Positions 53,814 through 62,418 of a DNA stretch of 64,000 nucleotides are shown here, in pieces. The position numbers and the translations under genes are program-made. The first letter of the stretch is position 1. Each line of letters starts with the position of its first letter. Source of the DNA: JAABSX01 sp964480455 (GTDB taxonomy: Bacteria > Bacteroidota > Bacteroidia > Cytophagales > Microscillaceae). Where the stretch lies: contig CAYZQI010000005.1 of NCBI GenBank assembly GCA_964480455.1, positions 5,315 through 69,314 of the forward strand, in the 5' to 3' direction. A model generated the notes under the pieces. The model did no database searches and was not told where the DNA came from. It saw only the letters and a list, made by a program, of their open reading frames with translations.

Positions 53814-55199
53814 CTAGCTACGTGTCATTGCCATCAGCAAATCAGATTGTGTAATGATATGTACTTGATTGCCCTCATCACGCACCAGGAGTGCAGGATT
53901 TTCTTTGTTGATGAGCGAAGAAAGCACATCAAGAGTATTGTCCATGGCTACAAAGGTAAAAGGAGCAGCCATCACTTCCGAGACGGGGTGCGTCTTGATG
54001 TCAGGATTCTCGAGCATTTGTGCCAAAAGTTGTGCATCAGTAAGGCTTCCGATAATGTTGTCGCTGTTTTTTTCTTCTACTACGGGAAGTTGCGAGATAC
54101 CTGCTTTGGTGATAGTAGCAATGGCTTCGCCTATGCTGGTGTTTTTATCAACAGTGGTGAGCTGTGTACTGCCGTTGCGGTGTTTGATGATGTCGCGTGC
54201 AGTAGAGAAATCCCTTGACTCCAGAAAGCCGTGGTTTTTCATCCAGAAATCATTATAAACCTTACCGAGGTAGCGCGTGCCGTGGTCGGGCAGTATAATG
54301 ACCATAATATCATCTTCTTTGAGGTGTTCGCGGGCATACTCTAATGCGCCAAAAGCAGCTGCGCCACAAGACCATCCGATGAATAGCCCTTCTTCGCGTG
54401 CGAGGCGGCGCGTCATCACAGCGGCATCTTTATCGGTTACTTTTACAATGGCATCTACGGTATCAAAATCTACATTTTTGGGAAGAATATCCTCTCCAAT
54501 GCCTTCGGTAAGGTAAGGATAGACTTCATTTTCATCAAAGATACCTGTTTCTTTGTATTTTTTGAATACTGAACCGTAAGTATCAATTCCTACAGTGATG
54601 ATGTCAGGATTCTGCTCTTTGAGGTAGTGGGAAGTGCCTGAGATAGTACCTCCTGTACCCATGCCTGCGGCATAGTGGGTGATTTTTCCCTCGGTATCTC
54701 TCCAAATCTCTGGGCCAGTGGTATCGTAATGTGCCGCAGTGTTCGATAGGTTATCATACTGATTAGGATAAAATGAATTGGGTATATCTTTATTGAGCTT
54801 TCGGGCCACTGAATAGTAGGAGCGGGGGTCGTCTGGGGTTACATTGGTAGGGCATACTACCACCTCTGCACCTACTGCACGCAATATGTCTATTTTTTCT
54901 TGCGATTGCTTATCTGCCATAGTAAAAATACACTTATAGCCTTTTGCTACAGCAGCCAATGCCAAGCCCATACCTGTATTGCCCGAGGTGCCTTCTATGA
55001 TGGTACCGCCTGGCTTGATGATGCCTGCTTTTTCGGCATCTTCAATCATACGGACTGCAATACGGTCTTTGACAGAGTTGCCGGGGTTAAAGTATTCAAC
55101 TTTGACCAATACAGTGCCTTTGATGCCTTGGTTTACCCTATTGAGTTTGATAAGGGGAGTATTGCCTATGGTTTCAGTGATGGTATTGTAGTATTTCAT
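53814..55199 (-). CDS. Cystathionine beta-synthase (PLP enzyme with CBS domains)
   Basis: The 461-residue protein has a fold-type II PLP domain (~1-325) with the Schiff-base lysine K44 in NPGNSVKDR, the phosphate cup EGTSGNTG near 68-75, and a glycine loop GMGTGGTISG. Residues ~335-461 form two CBS domains (ITKAGISQLPVVEE and the C-terminal half). This combination marks cystathionine beta-synthase rather than plain cysteine synthase, converting serine and homocysteine to cystathionine. The CBS pair probably binds an adenosyl ligand. No reverse trans-sulfuration partner (cystathionine gamma-lyase) is adjacent. Confidence 0.9.
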   Translation of the reverse strand: MKYYNTITETIGNTPLIKLNRVNQGIKGTVLVKVEYFNPGNSVKDRIAVRMIEDAEKAGIIKPGGTIIEGTSGNTGMGLALAAVAKGYKCIFTMADKQSQEKIDILRAVGAEVVVCPTNVTPDDPRSYYSVARKLNKDIPNSFYPNQYDNLSNTAAHYDTTGPEIWRDTEGKITHYAAGMGTGGTISGTSHYLKEQNPDIITVGIDTYGSVFKKYKETGIFDENEVYPYLTEGIGEDILPKNVDFDTVDAIVKVTDKDAAVMTRRLAREEGLFIGWSCGAAAFGALEYAREHLKEDDIMVIILPDHGTRYLGKVYNDFWMKNHGFLESRDFSTARDIIKHRNGSTQLTTVDKNTSIGEAIATITKAGISQLPVVEEKNSDNIIGSLTDAQLLAQMLENPDIKTHPVSEVMAAPFTFVAMDNTLDVLSSLINKENPALLVRDEGNQVHIITQSDLLMAMTRS

Positions 55200-55320
55200 A
55201 ATTGCTTTTTTTTTGAGTGCAATCTAGTAAAAATTCTCCTTATTCAAGAAACAAAGGTGTACTTTTTGCTAATTTACAGAGTAGATAATCTATAAAAGTA
55301 TTGTACTATTTAACTGAAAA

Positions 55321-56160
55321 ATGCAAAATAGCCTCATAAGTATTCCTATTCCTTATCGTCAAGAGTATATTTCACTAAAAAAACGCTTTGCTATTTTTAG
55401 AAAGGAACTTTTCTTTCCCATATTGGTAATTTTTGGTGTTTGCGCTGGGGGCAGTCTGATGATGATGATGATAATGAGTACTAATGATGAGCAACAACTT
55501 ATTTCTACAGCTTTTGTAATGCTGGTGGTGGCTCTATTGGTAAGTATAATGTATGGAGCTACACTCTCGGCAGATTTATTTGATGGCAAAGGGATTGTAT
55601 GCTTACTTGATTTTGAAGATTTAGTGAAAATAAACAATAAGTATGTCATTACTTTTAAAGTACACCAAGTATTTACCCTCAAAATAGCTCCTGAGTTTTT
55701 TGAAGGTTTTAAGCGAGGAGATATTTTTGAGTTGTATTTCCTTCCTATTAGCCAGACCATACTTTCTGTAAAAAAAATACCCCCTTCTCAGCGAATAAGT
55801 TTTACTATGTCGAGTATTAAAGCACCCAGCCAATGGCGTTATTTGCTCAGTGTGCTGTTCAAAACAGAATTTTTGGCATTGGTTGGTTATCTGATTTTTA
55901 GCACTGTATTTTTGCTTTGGGTTTGGCTCGTTAGCCTGGAAGATACGCTGTATGAACCACTGCTGAACTACTGGCAGGCAGCAGGTTGGCTTCATTTAGG
56001 AGTTCTCTTGGGTCTGGCGGCGTTGTTGGCTTGTACGCTTAGTTTTATCACTTACGCCCAAGCCAATAGAAGTAGCTGGCGCACTGCCTTTACTTGCGTG
56101 GGCATTTTGGCAGTGATTGCACTTATTTTTTACTATCTTTTGTATGGTAATATAAGCTAG
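55321..56160 (+). CDS. Uncharacterised membrane protein
   Basis: The 279-residue protein has two N-terminal helices (about residues 33-80), a hydrophilic beta-rich middle (~85-170, with ILDF-like EDLVKINNKYVITFKVHQVF and YFLPISQTILSVKKI), and two C-terminal helices (~185-205 and 225-275). I do not recognise a family. The middle resembles a small soluble domain facing the cytosol or periplasm. It lies alone, divergent from the cystathionine beta-synthase gene and convergent with the stress-protein gene. Confidence 0.75.
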   Translation: MQNSLISIPIPYRQEYISLKKRFAIFRKELFFPILVIFGVCAGGSLMMMMIMSTNDEQQLISTAFVMLVVALLVSIMYGATLSADLFDGKGIVCLLDFEDLVKINNKYVITFKVHQVFTLKIAPEFFEGFKRGDIFELYFLPISQTILSVKKIPPSQRISFTMSSIKAPSQWRYLLSVLFKTEFLALVGYLIFSTVFLLWVWLVSLEDTLYEPLLNYWQAAGWLHLGVLLGLAALLACTLSFITYAQANRSSWRTAFTCVGILAVIALIFYYLLYGNIS

Positions 56161-56163
56161 TTT

Positions 56164-56198
56164 ACACCCTGAGGACTTTTTGTAAACCTCCGGGGTGT
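56164..56198. terminator. Putative bidirectional terminator hairpin
   Basis: The arms acaccctgagg and cctccggggtgt pair with one bulge around the loop actttttgtaaa, in the gap between two convergent genes. There is no long T-run on either side. Confidence 0.45.
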
Positions 56199-56213
56199 TC
56201 ATATTTGATGGCA

Positions 56214-57056
56214 TTACCCCAAGCTGAAAGTCATTACAGGGATATGTGCACAGCCTACTACGCCTTCGCTCACACTACCTGCCAAGAGTCGTGAGAAGCC
56301 TCTTCTTTTGTGTGAAATCATCACAATCAAATCTGCCTCAATGCTATCTCCAAAGTTGTTAATGCCGTCATCTTCTACATAATCGCAATAGATATGGAAT
56401 TGGTAGTGTTCTATTCCGTGTTCCTTGGCAAAGGCAGCCGCTCTGGCGTTGAGGTCGTGAGTACAAGTAAAATTAGCAGGTGTATTGACGTAGAGCAAAT
56501 GTAGCTCTGCTCCAAATATTTTTTGAAAATCTTTGATTTGGTTGAGTGCATTGTGTTCATTTTTACCCAAGTCGCAAGCTAATACTATTTTGTTGATGCC
56601 TTCGCCTTTGGGTAACTCCCTAATAGTAATGACGGGGCAATCTGCTAGGCGAACTACTTTTTCAGCATTAGAACCCACAAAAAGTGCATCATAGCCGCTT
56701 TCGCCTTGTGTACCCATTACGATAAGCCCTGCATCTTCTTTCTCTGCCAAATCGATGATATTTTGGCTAATGTTGCCCGAGGTGATGAGGTAAGAGATGT
56801 TTTGGTAGTCAAGTCTTTTGATAAGTTCATCGAGGTTTTTTCGTGAGCCTTTCACAGCATTGAGCAAATAATCATTGTCTTGGTATCCGCTGAGATTGAT
56901 ATGCTCGCTGGTAGCCTCGAGTTTAGTTTTATCAGGTGTGAGCATAATATGAAGTAGCTTTACTGCACTGTTGGTTTTTTTGGCAATTTCAACGGCATAA
57001 AGCAGGGCTTTATCAGCAAAAGAAGAAAAATCGGTAGGTACAATGATAGTATTCAT
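56214..57056 (-). CDS. Universal stress protein with two Usp domains
   Basis: I start at the ATG at 57056 (MNTIIVPTDFSS), giving 280 residues; an upstream ATG at 57137 would add a hydrophobic leader not found in the family. The first Usp domain (~1-148) keeps the nucleotide-binding pattern GTQGESGYDALFVGSNAEKV, so it may bind ATP. The second domain (~150-280) has a degenerate version (SHKRRGFSRLLAGSVSEGV). Such tandem Usp proteins act in the cytosol under starvation or other stress; the client is unknown. Confidence 0.9.
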   Translation of the reverse strand: MNTIIVPTDFSSFADKALLYAVEIAKKTNSAVKLLHIMLTPDKTKLEATSEHINLSGYQDNDYLLNAVKGSRKNLDELIKRLDYQNISYLITSGNISQNIIDLAEKEDAGLIVMGTQGESGYDALFVGSNAEKVVRLADCPVITIRELPKGEGINKIVLACDLGKNEHNALNQIKDFQKIFGAELHLLYVNTPANFTCTHDLNARAAAFAKEHGIEHYQFHIYCDYVEDDGINNFGDSIEADLIVMISHKRRGFSRLLAGSVSEGVVGCAHIPVMTFSLG

Positions 57057-57324
57057 AATTTTGATAATTAATTTTATGTTCAGGAAAATGTGAAAAATAA
57101 ATCTCAGTATTTTTAGTGCTAAAGTACTGATAATCAATCTATCAGTTTGGCTAATAATTGATAACTAACCATTAATCATTAATTAGTTTGTGCAAATTAA
57201 AAGATATTTCCATAAAAAAAAATGATTTTGCTCAGATTTAATCTCGTGGTATGAAAGTAAACAGCTCACAAAGGTTTTTTGAAGAATTAATGGCTTGCTT
57301 TTATGTTATTCCAAATTATATCCT

Positions 57325-57332
57325 TACATTTG
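57325..57332 (+). promoter_or_regulatory. TAnnTTTG-type -7 promoter box
   Basis: The octamer tacatttg lies 46 bp before the ATG of the GerW/YtfJ-like gene, in the 322-bp gap between it and the divergent stress-protein gene. No clear -33 element is seen. The remainder of the gap (57057-57320) shows only AT-rich sequence. Confidence 0.5.
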
Positions 57333-57378
57333 TCATTAATAATAAAATCAAAAACTTAAGGGTCATAAATAAAGCAAT

Positions 57379-57747
57379 ATGAAGTTTTTTCAGACTATTG
57401 GGGAGCGTATTCAGGCACAAGCAGGTATTCAGAAAGTATATGGCGAACCCATAGAAGCCCAGGGGAAGACCATCATACCCGTTGCAAAAGTTACTTTTGG
57501 CTATGGCGTTGGTGTTGGTAACCTTGCTACTGATGAAAATAACCAAGTCAATCCTGAGGCTATGCGCAGCGGTGGGGCTGGCGGAGGTGGTGGGGCTGTC
57601 ATAACGCCAGTAGGTGTGATGGAGATAACCAACGCCAATACAAGGTTCATTCCTGTAGATGACTGGAAAGCAAGAGGAGGGCTATTTATGGCGGGTTTTA
57701 CGGCTGCTTTATTGCTTCTTCGTGTTTTGAAAAAAAAGACAAAATAA
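57379..57747 (+). CDS. GerW/YtfJ-family protein
   Basis: The 122-residue protein matches the Spore_YtfJ (GerW) family: YGEPIEAQGKTIIPVAKVTFGYG, a glycine-rich segment GGAGGGGGAVITPVGVMEI, and a C-terminal hydrophobic helix (about 98-116) followed by KKKTK. The family is named from sporulating Firmicutes, but members are widespread in non-sporulating bacteria, where the role is unclear. The C-terminal helix would anchor it in the membrane. It is a single gene with its own promoter box, followed 109 bp later by the PhoH gene. Confidence 0.87.
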   Translation: MKFFQTIGERIQAQAGIQKVYGEPIEAQGKTIIPVAKVTFGYGVGVGNLATDENNQVNPEAMRSGGAGGGGGAVITPVGVMEITNANTRFIPVDDWKARGGLFMAGFTAALLLLRVLKKKTK

Positions 57748-57856
57748 ACTGAAATAAACTTTTGTGTTGCAGCATTGTATCAATAAAAATATTTTAATGT
57801 ATCAAAAAATCAACTTTAGCATTTAATCTTATCAATCTAAACCAACAGACAAGCAT

Positions 57857-58894
57857 TTGATAGAAAAAGTAATCCAACTAGAAGATGTATCCTTAGTAGA
57901 TTTCCTTGGCATAGGAAATGATAACATCAATGAAGTAGCCGCTGCTTTTCCTGAAAGCAAGATTGTATCTAGGGGCAATGAACTCAGAATACAAGGCTCT
58001 ACTCCTGAAATCATTAAAATCAATGAAATTATCAACTCTCTACTACTACATTACCATAAATTTGGTAAAATAACAAAAGACGAAGTAAATGCCTATCTTC
58101 ATCAAGGAATCCCTGCTAAAAAAACCGAAGAACCCGAAATTGCCAACAATGAAGTACTTGTACACGGTACAAAAGGTATAGGCATCAAGGCAAAAACTGC
58201 TAACCAACTCGAGCTTGTGCGGGCAAGCCAACGAAATGACCTAGTATTTGCTATTGGTCCCGCAGGAACGGGCAAAACCTATATCTCAGTAGCACTTGCA
58301 GTAAGGGCATTGAAAAATAAAGTAGTGAAGAAAATTATCATCACACGTCCCGCCGTAGAAGCAGGCGAAAACTTAGGCTTTCTGCCTGGCGACCTCAAAG
58401 AAAAGGTAGATCCTTATCTAAGACCCATCTATGATGCCTTAGATGACATGATTCCAGCAGATAAACTCAAGTATTATCAAGAAACACGGGTGATAGAAAT
58501 TGCACCACTTGCTTACATGAGAGGGCGTACCCTGCAAAACGCATTTATCCTGCTTGATGAAGCCCAAAATACGACTCCTATGCAAATCAAAATGTTTCTG
58601 ACACGTATGGGTCCCGACTCTAAGGTAATCGTAACAGGCGACCAATCGCAAATAGACTTGCCACATAAACAAAAATCTGGCTTGGTAGAAACATTAAAAA
58701 TACTAAAGGGAATACCAGGAATAGGATTTGTAGAATTGCAAGCACAAGATGTAGTAAGGCACAAACTTGTGAGGCTTATCATTGATGCGTATGATAGGAA
58801 CGAGAAACAACAGAGCAAAGAGATGCAAGCCCACAAAACGCAGTCATCTTCTATGCAGAACTCAAAAGATAAGCCCAAGCCCGCCGACAATTAA
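57857..58894 (+). CDS. phoH: PhoH-family ATPase
   Basis: The 345-residue protein has an N-terminal KH-like segment (~1-70) and a P-loop ATPase core with GPAGTGKTY near residue 135, ITRPAVEAGE, LDEAQNTTP (Walker B) and VTGDQSQIDLP. This is the PhoH (YbeZ) family, linked to RNA metabolism and ribosome maturation. The start codon appears to be TTG at 57857, since MIEKVIQLEDVSLVDFLG is the usual N-terminus and no ATG precedes it in frame. The usual partner YbeY is not adjacent. The C-terminal ~30 residues are a polar, probably disordered tail. Confidence 0.92.
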   Translation: MIEKVIQLEDVSLVDFLGIGNDNINEVAAAFPESKIVSRGNELRIQGSTPEIIKINEIINSLLLHYHKFGKITKDEVNAYLHQGIPAKKTEEPEIANNEVLVHGTKGIGIKAKTANQLELVRASQRNDLVFAIGPAGTGKTYISVALAVRALKNKVVKKIIITRPAVEAGENLGFLPGDLKEKVDPYLRPIYDALDDMIPADKLKYYQETRVIEIAPLAYMRGRTLQNAFILLDEAQNTTPMQIKMFLTRMGPDSKVIVTGDQSQIDLPHKQKSGLVETLKILKGIPGIGFVELQAQDVVRHKLVRLIIDAYDRNEKQQSKEMQAHKTQSSSMQNSKDKPKPADN

Positions 58895-59236
58895 TTTAAG
58901 TGGCTACTCACTATTTATAGAACATATATGATACTAATTGGACAGATAGAATACAGGTTCTCAACAGCCTTATTTATGAAGATTTTCAAAATCTTTGTTT
59001 CTGTACTGGCTAGTAGGTAACAACTTGGGTTGATTGAATAAATATCTTTACCTAAAAGGTTCATTCATAAATTTTTTTAAATGAATCTTTTTTGCTTAAA
59101 AGCTTTATAGATTTCTAAAAACCACTTAAATTTAACAAAATCAAAAGATAACAATCTTATCAAAATAGATTTAAGTGCTGATAGTCAGAGATTTATACTT
59201 TAAATAGTATCTTGCCTACATTGAATACAATATGAT
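58895..59236. other. AT-rich intergenic gap
   Basis: This 342-bp gap lies between two co-directional genes. It contains oligo-T stretches and several stop codons in all frames. I see no convincing promoter box, hairpin or repeat, although it must hold the promoter of the next gene. Confidence 0.5.
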
Positions 59237-60514
59237 ATGATACATCAACTGTTCAAATCTTGCGTCCTACTAATGTTTGCTGGGCTTTGCCTTAGTGCTT
59301 GCCAAAGCAGCGTAAACCCTGATGAGTCAGGTAGATTTATAAAACTTTTTGGTGGAGCTTTTGATGATAAGGGCTTTGCAGTTAAAAAAAATAGTACAGG
59401 TGATTTTTTTTTGGTGGGTACTAACCGCATTGCGGGAGATAGGGATAAAATTTTTGTGGCCAAAACCGATAAAAATGGCAACCGAATCTGGGAAAAAACC
59501 TTTGATAACCAACAGATTATTAACTCAAGCCAAAACCCTGATTCTCTCTTGCAAAGTGGCAGAGATATAGAACTTCTTGACAACGGCAACTTATTGGTGC
59601 TAGGAAGTGTGAGAAGTAATAGAGTAGAGTTTGCCGACTTCTCGCGCATTATATTGCTTGAGCTCAACCCCGAAGGAGAGTTGATAGAAGGCAAACTTTT
59701 TACAACCGTATTTGCACGCAATAGCGAAGCCCTTGATTTGCAGCTACTTGAAGATGGTGGGGCGATGATTCTGGCAAACACACGCATAGAAGCAACCGCA
59801 CTTACCTCAGATATGTACCTCTTGCGTCTTGATGCTAACAAAGAAATTGTGTTTGAGCGTACTTATGGGTTACTAAGTCGCAACGACCAAATAGGCAACA
59901 TCACTGAGGCAGCCAATGAAGATTTTGTCTGGACAGGTATCTCAAACAGAAAAAAAGACCCCAATGATGCTGACAACTTTTTCTCTGATATGCGCCTCAC
60001 CAAAGCCAATCAAGATGGGAACTTACTCTGGGATTTTGCCATAGGTGAAAACGATAACTTTATACAAAGTGGTGCAGCAGTAATTGCCCTGCCCAATGAT
60101 GAGGGATTTGTGGCGGTGGGCACAAGCAGTGCCCAAGGTACAGAAGATATTTTGTTGGTAAAAACCAATGTGTCGGGCCAAGTACAATGGGAGCGGCTGA
60201 TAAACGGCCCTGACGGGCAAGTAGGTGGAGATGGTGCGCAGCGAGGTCTCTCAGTGGCTAATACAGAAGAGGGAGGATTTATCATAACGGGCAGCACCAC
60301 ACAAGGTAATAACCAAGATATTTATCTCGTCAAAACCAATGCAGAGGGAATGGTAGAGTGGAAAAAACAATTTGGAAGTATAGATAAAGCAGATGTAGGT
60401 AATGAGGTGCTACAAGCTATTGATGGAGGATACCTCATCATTGCGACTATCTTATTTGAAAACAATACTGTAATGGGCTTGCTCAAGACAGATGCACAAG
60501 GAAATATTTTTTAG
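59237..60514 (+). CDS. Uncharacterised lipoprotein with propeller-like repeats
   Basis: The 425-residue protein has a lipoprotein signal (LSACQS, Cys22) and about six to seven repeats of ~50-60 residues. Each contains a phrase like GDFFLVGTNR followed by KTDKNGNRIWEKTF, for example LVKTNVSGQVQWERLING and LVKTNAEGMVEWKKQFGS. This is the pattern of SBBP/delta-60-type beta-propellers found in Bacteroidota surface proteins. It is likely surface exposed and non-catalytic. It stands alone, with its neighbours at >170 bp. Confidence 0.8.
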   Translation: MIHQLFKSCVLLMFAGLCLSACQSSVNPDESGRFIKLFGGAFDDKGFAVKKNSTGDFFLVGTNRIAGDRDKIFVAKTDKNGNRIWEKTFDNQQIINSSQNPDSLLQSGRDIELLDNGNLLVLGSVRSNRVEFADFSRIILLELNPEGELIEGKLFTTVFARNSEALDLQLLEDGGAMILANTRIEATALTSDMYLLRLDANKEIVFERTYGLLSRNDQIGNITEAANEDFVWTGISNRKKDPNDADNFFSDMRLTKANQDGNLLWDFAIGENDNFIQSGAAVIALPNDEGFVAVGTSSAQGTEDILLVKTNVSGQVQWERLINGPDGQVGGDGAQRGLSVANTEEGGFIITGSTTQGNNQDIYLVKTNAEGMVEWKKQFGSIDKADVGNEVLQAIDGGYLIIATILFENNTVMGLLKTDAQGNIF

Positions 60515-60689
60515 CTCCCATAGGAGTTTTTTAATTAGGTAGCTATGTCATTGATAATAAGGCACTAAGCATGTAAGAAATTACAAGAAAAATAAAAAAA
60601 GAAAAATATTTTTTCAGATTTCTCTACTTTTATAAGAATTGTGCGTATCTTTATGCAGAATTATTATTTATTTTGTTTTCTTTTTTATT

Positions 60690-60935
60690 ATGAACATTTT
60701 CGTTTCTAATCTTTCTTTCCGAATGAGCGATTCCGATTTGGAAGAAATTTTTGCCGAATACGGCGAAGTGGAGTCTGCCAAAATTATTAAAGACAAAATC
60801 ACAAGCAAATCTCGTGGCTTCGGCTTTGTAGAAATGCCTAATGATGACGAGGCAACCCAAGCCATCGATGCACTCGATGAGCAAGAAATAGAAGGGCGTG
60901 TATTAAAAGTAAAAAAAGCGCACCCACGCAATTAA
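60690..60935 (+). CDS. Small RRM RNA-binding protein
   Basis: I start at the ATG at 60690 (MNIFVSNLSFRMSD), giving 81 residues, the usual size for bacterial RRM proteins; a longer frame begins in the AT-rich leader. The RNP2 motif IFVSNL and RNP1 motif SRGFGFVEM are both intact, as in cold-inducible RNA-binding proteins of cyanobacteria and Bacteroidota. It probably binds single-stranded RNA in the cytosol. A strong hairpin terminator follows. The long A/T-rich leader may respond to cold, but this is inference. Confidence 0.93.
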   Translation: MNIFVSNLSFRMSDSDLEEIFAEYGEVESAKIIKDKITSKSRGFGFVEMPNDDEATQAIDALDEQEIEGRVLKVKKAHPRN

Positions 60936-60965
60936 GGTTGAATTTTCCATCTTTTTTTGTAAAAT

Positions 60966-61000
60966 AAGGGCAACTTTCTAAAAAGTTGCCCTTTCTTTTA
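60966..61000 (+). terminator. Intrinsic terminator after the RRM gene
   Basis: A 12-bp stem (aagggcaacttt paired with aaagttgccctt) with loop ctaa is followed by tctttta. It starts 31 bp after the stop codon. Confidence 0.85.
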
Positions 61001-61374
61001 TTTGTAATCGTCCCAAAAAGAAGCGTCTTGCTGTATAAACTTTTGCATTGCTGATTCATCACCTACCATCAAATCACCCACATACATCACCTAAAACTCA
61101 AAATAGGCTTTTCCTCCTGCTACAGTTCATGTATCTCTACTTGTAGTATTTTTTTAAATCTCAATATACGTGTACTCTCTGAGGGTATTTTTTTAAAATA
61201 TATTGCATTGCCACTGTACTCTGCAAAGCTATCTCCTACTATTCTGATCAATAAGCTGAGATGACTTTCCTCCAAAATAACCTCTTCTATGCGTAGAGCA
61301 TAAAATATATGAGATGCCTTATCAATTCCTTGCTTGCCAATAAGTGTATTGAGCATTGCTTCCAGGTTCGTTTG
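61001..61374. other. Gene-poor stretch with doubtful small frames
   Basis: No convincing gene is present. On the minus strand a 29-codon frame (60998-61087, MYVGDLMVGDESAMQ...) and a 78-codon frame (61120-61356, ending KKILQVEIHEL) are open, and their composition is protein-like. I recognise neither, and there is no promoter or conserved motif. They may be fragments of decayed genes, like the enoyl-CoA hydratase remnant that follows. Confidence 0.35.
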
Positions 61375-61605
61375 TACGCCAAGCTAAGCCTTTCCATAAA
61401 GCAACAAACTGACCACTATGCCAATACACCTACACAATCTGCAGGTATGATTAAAAAAATGCTCAATCAAGCCTATCAATCAGATTTGATACAAGTAATG
61501 GAAATGGAAGCTACCTACCAAGACTTGGCAGGCAATACCAAAGACCACCAAGAAGGTGTACTGGCTTTTATCCAAAAAAGACGGCCTAAGTTTACAGGGA
61601 AATAA
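61375..61605 (+). pseudogene. 3' fragment of an enoyl-CoA hydratase/isomerase (crotonase) gene
   Basis: The frame encodes PTQSAGMIKKMLNQ, then a helix with MEMEATYQDLAGNTKDHQEG and the ending VLAFIQKRRPKFTGK. This is the conserved C-terminus of crotonase-family enzymes (PaaG/enoyl-CoA hydratase type, normally ~260 residues). The first ~185 residues, including the oxyanion-hole motifs, are absent; the upstream sequence does not resemble the family. It is therefore a truncated gene remnant. The frame is still open from 61309 but the part before ~61375 lacks similarity. Confidence 0.75.
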
Positions 61606-61611
61606 TAAAAT

Positions 61612-61652
61612 AAGGCTTCGTCTTTTGAAGGAAAGTAAGCGAACGAAGCCTT
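61612..61652. terminator. Hairpin between the crotonase remnant and the yiaA-like gene
   Basis: The arms aaggcttcgt and acgaagcctt are separated by 21 bases. The hairpin sits between convergent frames and has short T-runs nearby, so it could act in both directions. Its survival after the remnant suggests that it was the terminator of the original gene. Confidence 0.5.
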
Positions 61653-61693
61653 GTTTGGTAAGTTTTTGATGTTTGTATGTGTTGATTACTGCT

Positions 61694-61966
61694 TTAATTC
61701 ATTTCTGCTTTCTCAAAATCAGTCAGTAGTTTTTCAGTTTTTGCATTGCGGAGGCGGTTTAAAAACTGTTGTGCTTCGTGGCGGTCGCGAATTGTTTTGG
61801 CAAGCACAAAGCTTGTAGTAAGTGTGAACATATACCCAATTCCGATATAGCCCTTTATCCAAGCATCAACAGGTAAGAAATAAATGCCTGCCAAAGAACC
61901 CAAAGCAGCAATGGCAAAAGAAGCCCAAGCCAAGAAATAAAAAGATGAACTATTTTGTGTTTCCAT
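61694..61966 (-). CDS. YiaA/YiaB-family small membrane protein
   Basis: The 90-residue protein has two hydrophobic helices (about residues 9-30 and 38-58) separated by a short loop with DAWIKGYIGIGY, then the basic segment AKTIRDRHEA. This matches the YiaAB two-helix domain. The C-terminal ~30 residues are polar and helical. Function is unknown even in the family's founding members. The gene stands alone with a downstream hairpin. Confidence 0.78.
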   Translation of the reverse strand: METQNSSSFYFLAWASFAIAALGSLAGIYFLPVDAWIKGYIGIGYMFTLTTSFVLAKTIRDRHEAQQFLNRLRNAKTEKLLTDFEKAEMN

Positions 61967-62126
61967 AAAAATAAAAAAGTTTAAATGAACTAATATTGAT
62001 AAAATAGATAATTTGTGCTAAGTTTATATTTTATTTTGGTAAATTGCTTTTTGGTAAAATTTATTACATAGACTACAATACGAAGTGAGATTAAAAATGT
62101 TATGCGTGCATACTATTTTTTATAAA

Positions 62127-62330
62127 TTATTCTTCATCATTATTTTTTTCTCTGGGTAAGTTATCATCATTGTCGGTATTTTTTTTGAGTCTGCCAGACT
62201 TTTTGAGGGCTTCGTGGATAATCCATTCTAACTGTCCGTTGGTGCTGCGAAACTCATCAGCAGCCCATTTCTCGACAGCATCAAGCAATTCTGAACTAAT
62301 ACGGAGTGCAAAAGATTTTTTTTTGGACAT
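62127..62330 (-). CDS. Arc-like ribbon-helix-helix protein
   Basis: The 67-residue protein begins MSKKKSFALRISSELLDAVE and continues WAADEFRSTNGQLEWIIHEAL, the Arc/MetJ ribbon-helix-helix pattern: a short strand (FALRI) that contacts DNA, then two helices. The tail is highly charged (about 46-67). It should bind DNA as a dimer. It lies 88 bp downstream of the SPFH gene on the same strand, so it may regulate or be co-transcribed with it. Confidence 0.85.
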   Translation of the reverse strand: MSKKKSFALRISSELLDAVEKWAADEFRSTNGQLEWIIHEALKKSGRLKKNTDNDDNLPREKNNDEE

Positions 62331-62418
62331 AATTTGGGCTGGGTTATTTGCAGTAAAACAATGAAAAGAGTTAGCATCTTTAAATTTGCTAACTCTTTAT
62401 AAATTACATGGTTTGGAA

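Noticed and set aside
59245..59841. A 198-codon open frame on the minus strand
   Set aside because: It is antisense to the lipoprotein with clear signal peptide and repeats; its serine-rich composition is typical of a shadow frame.
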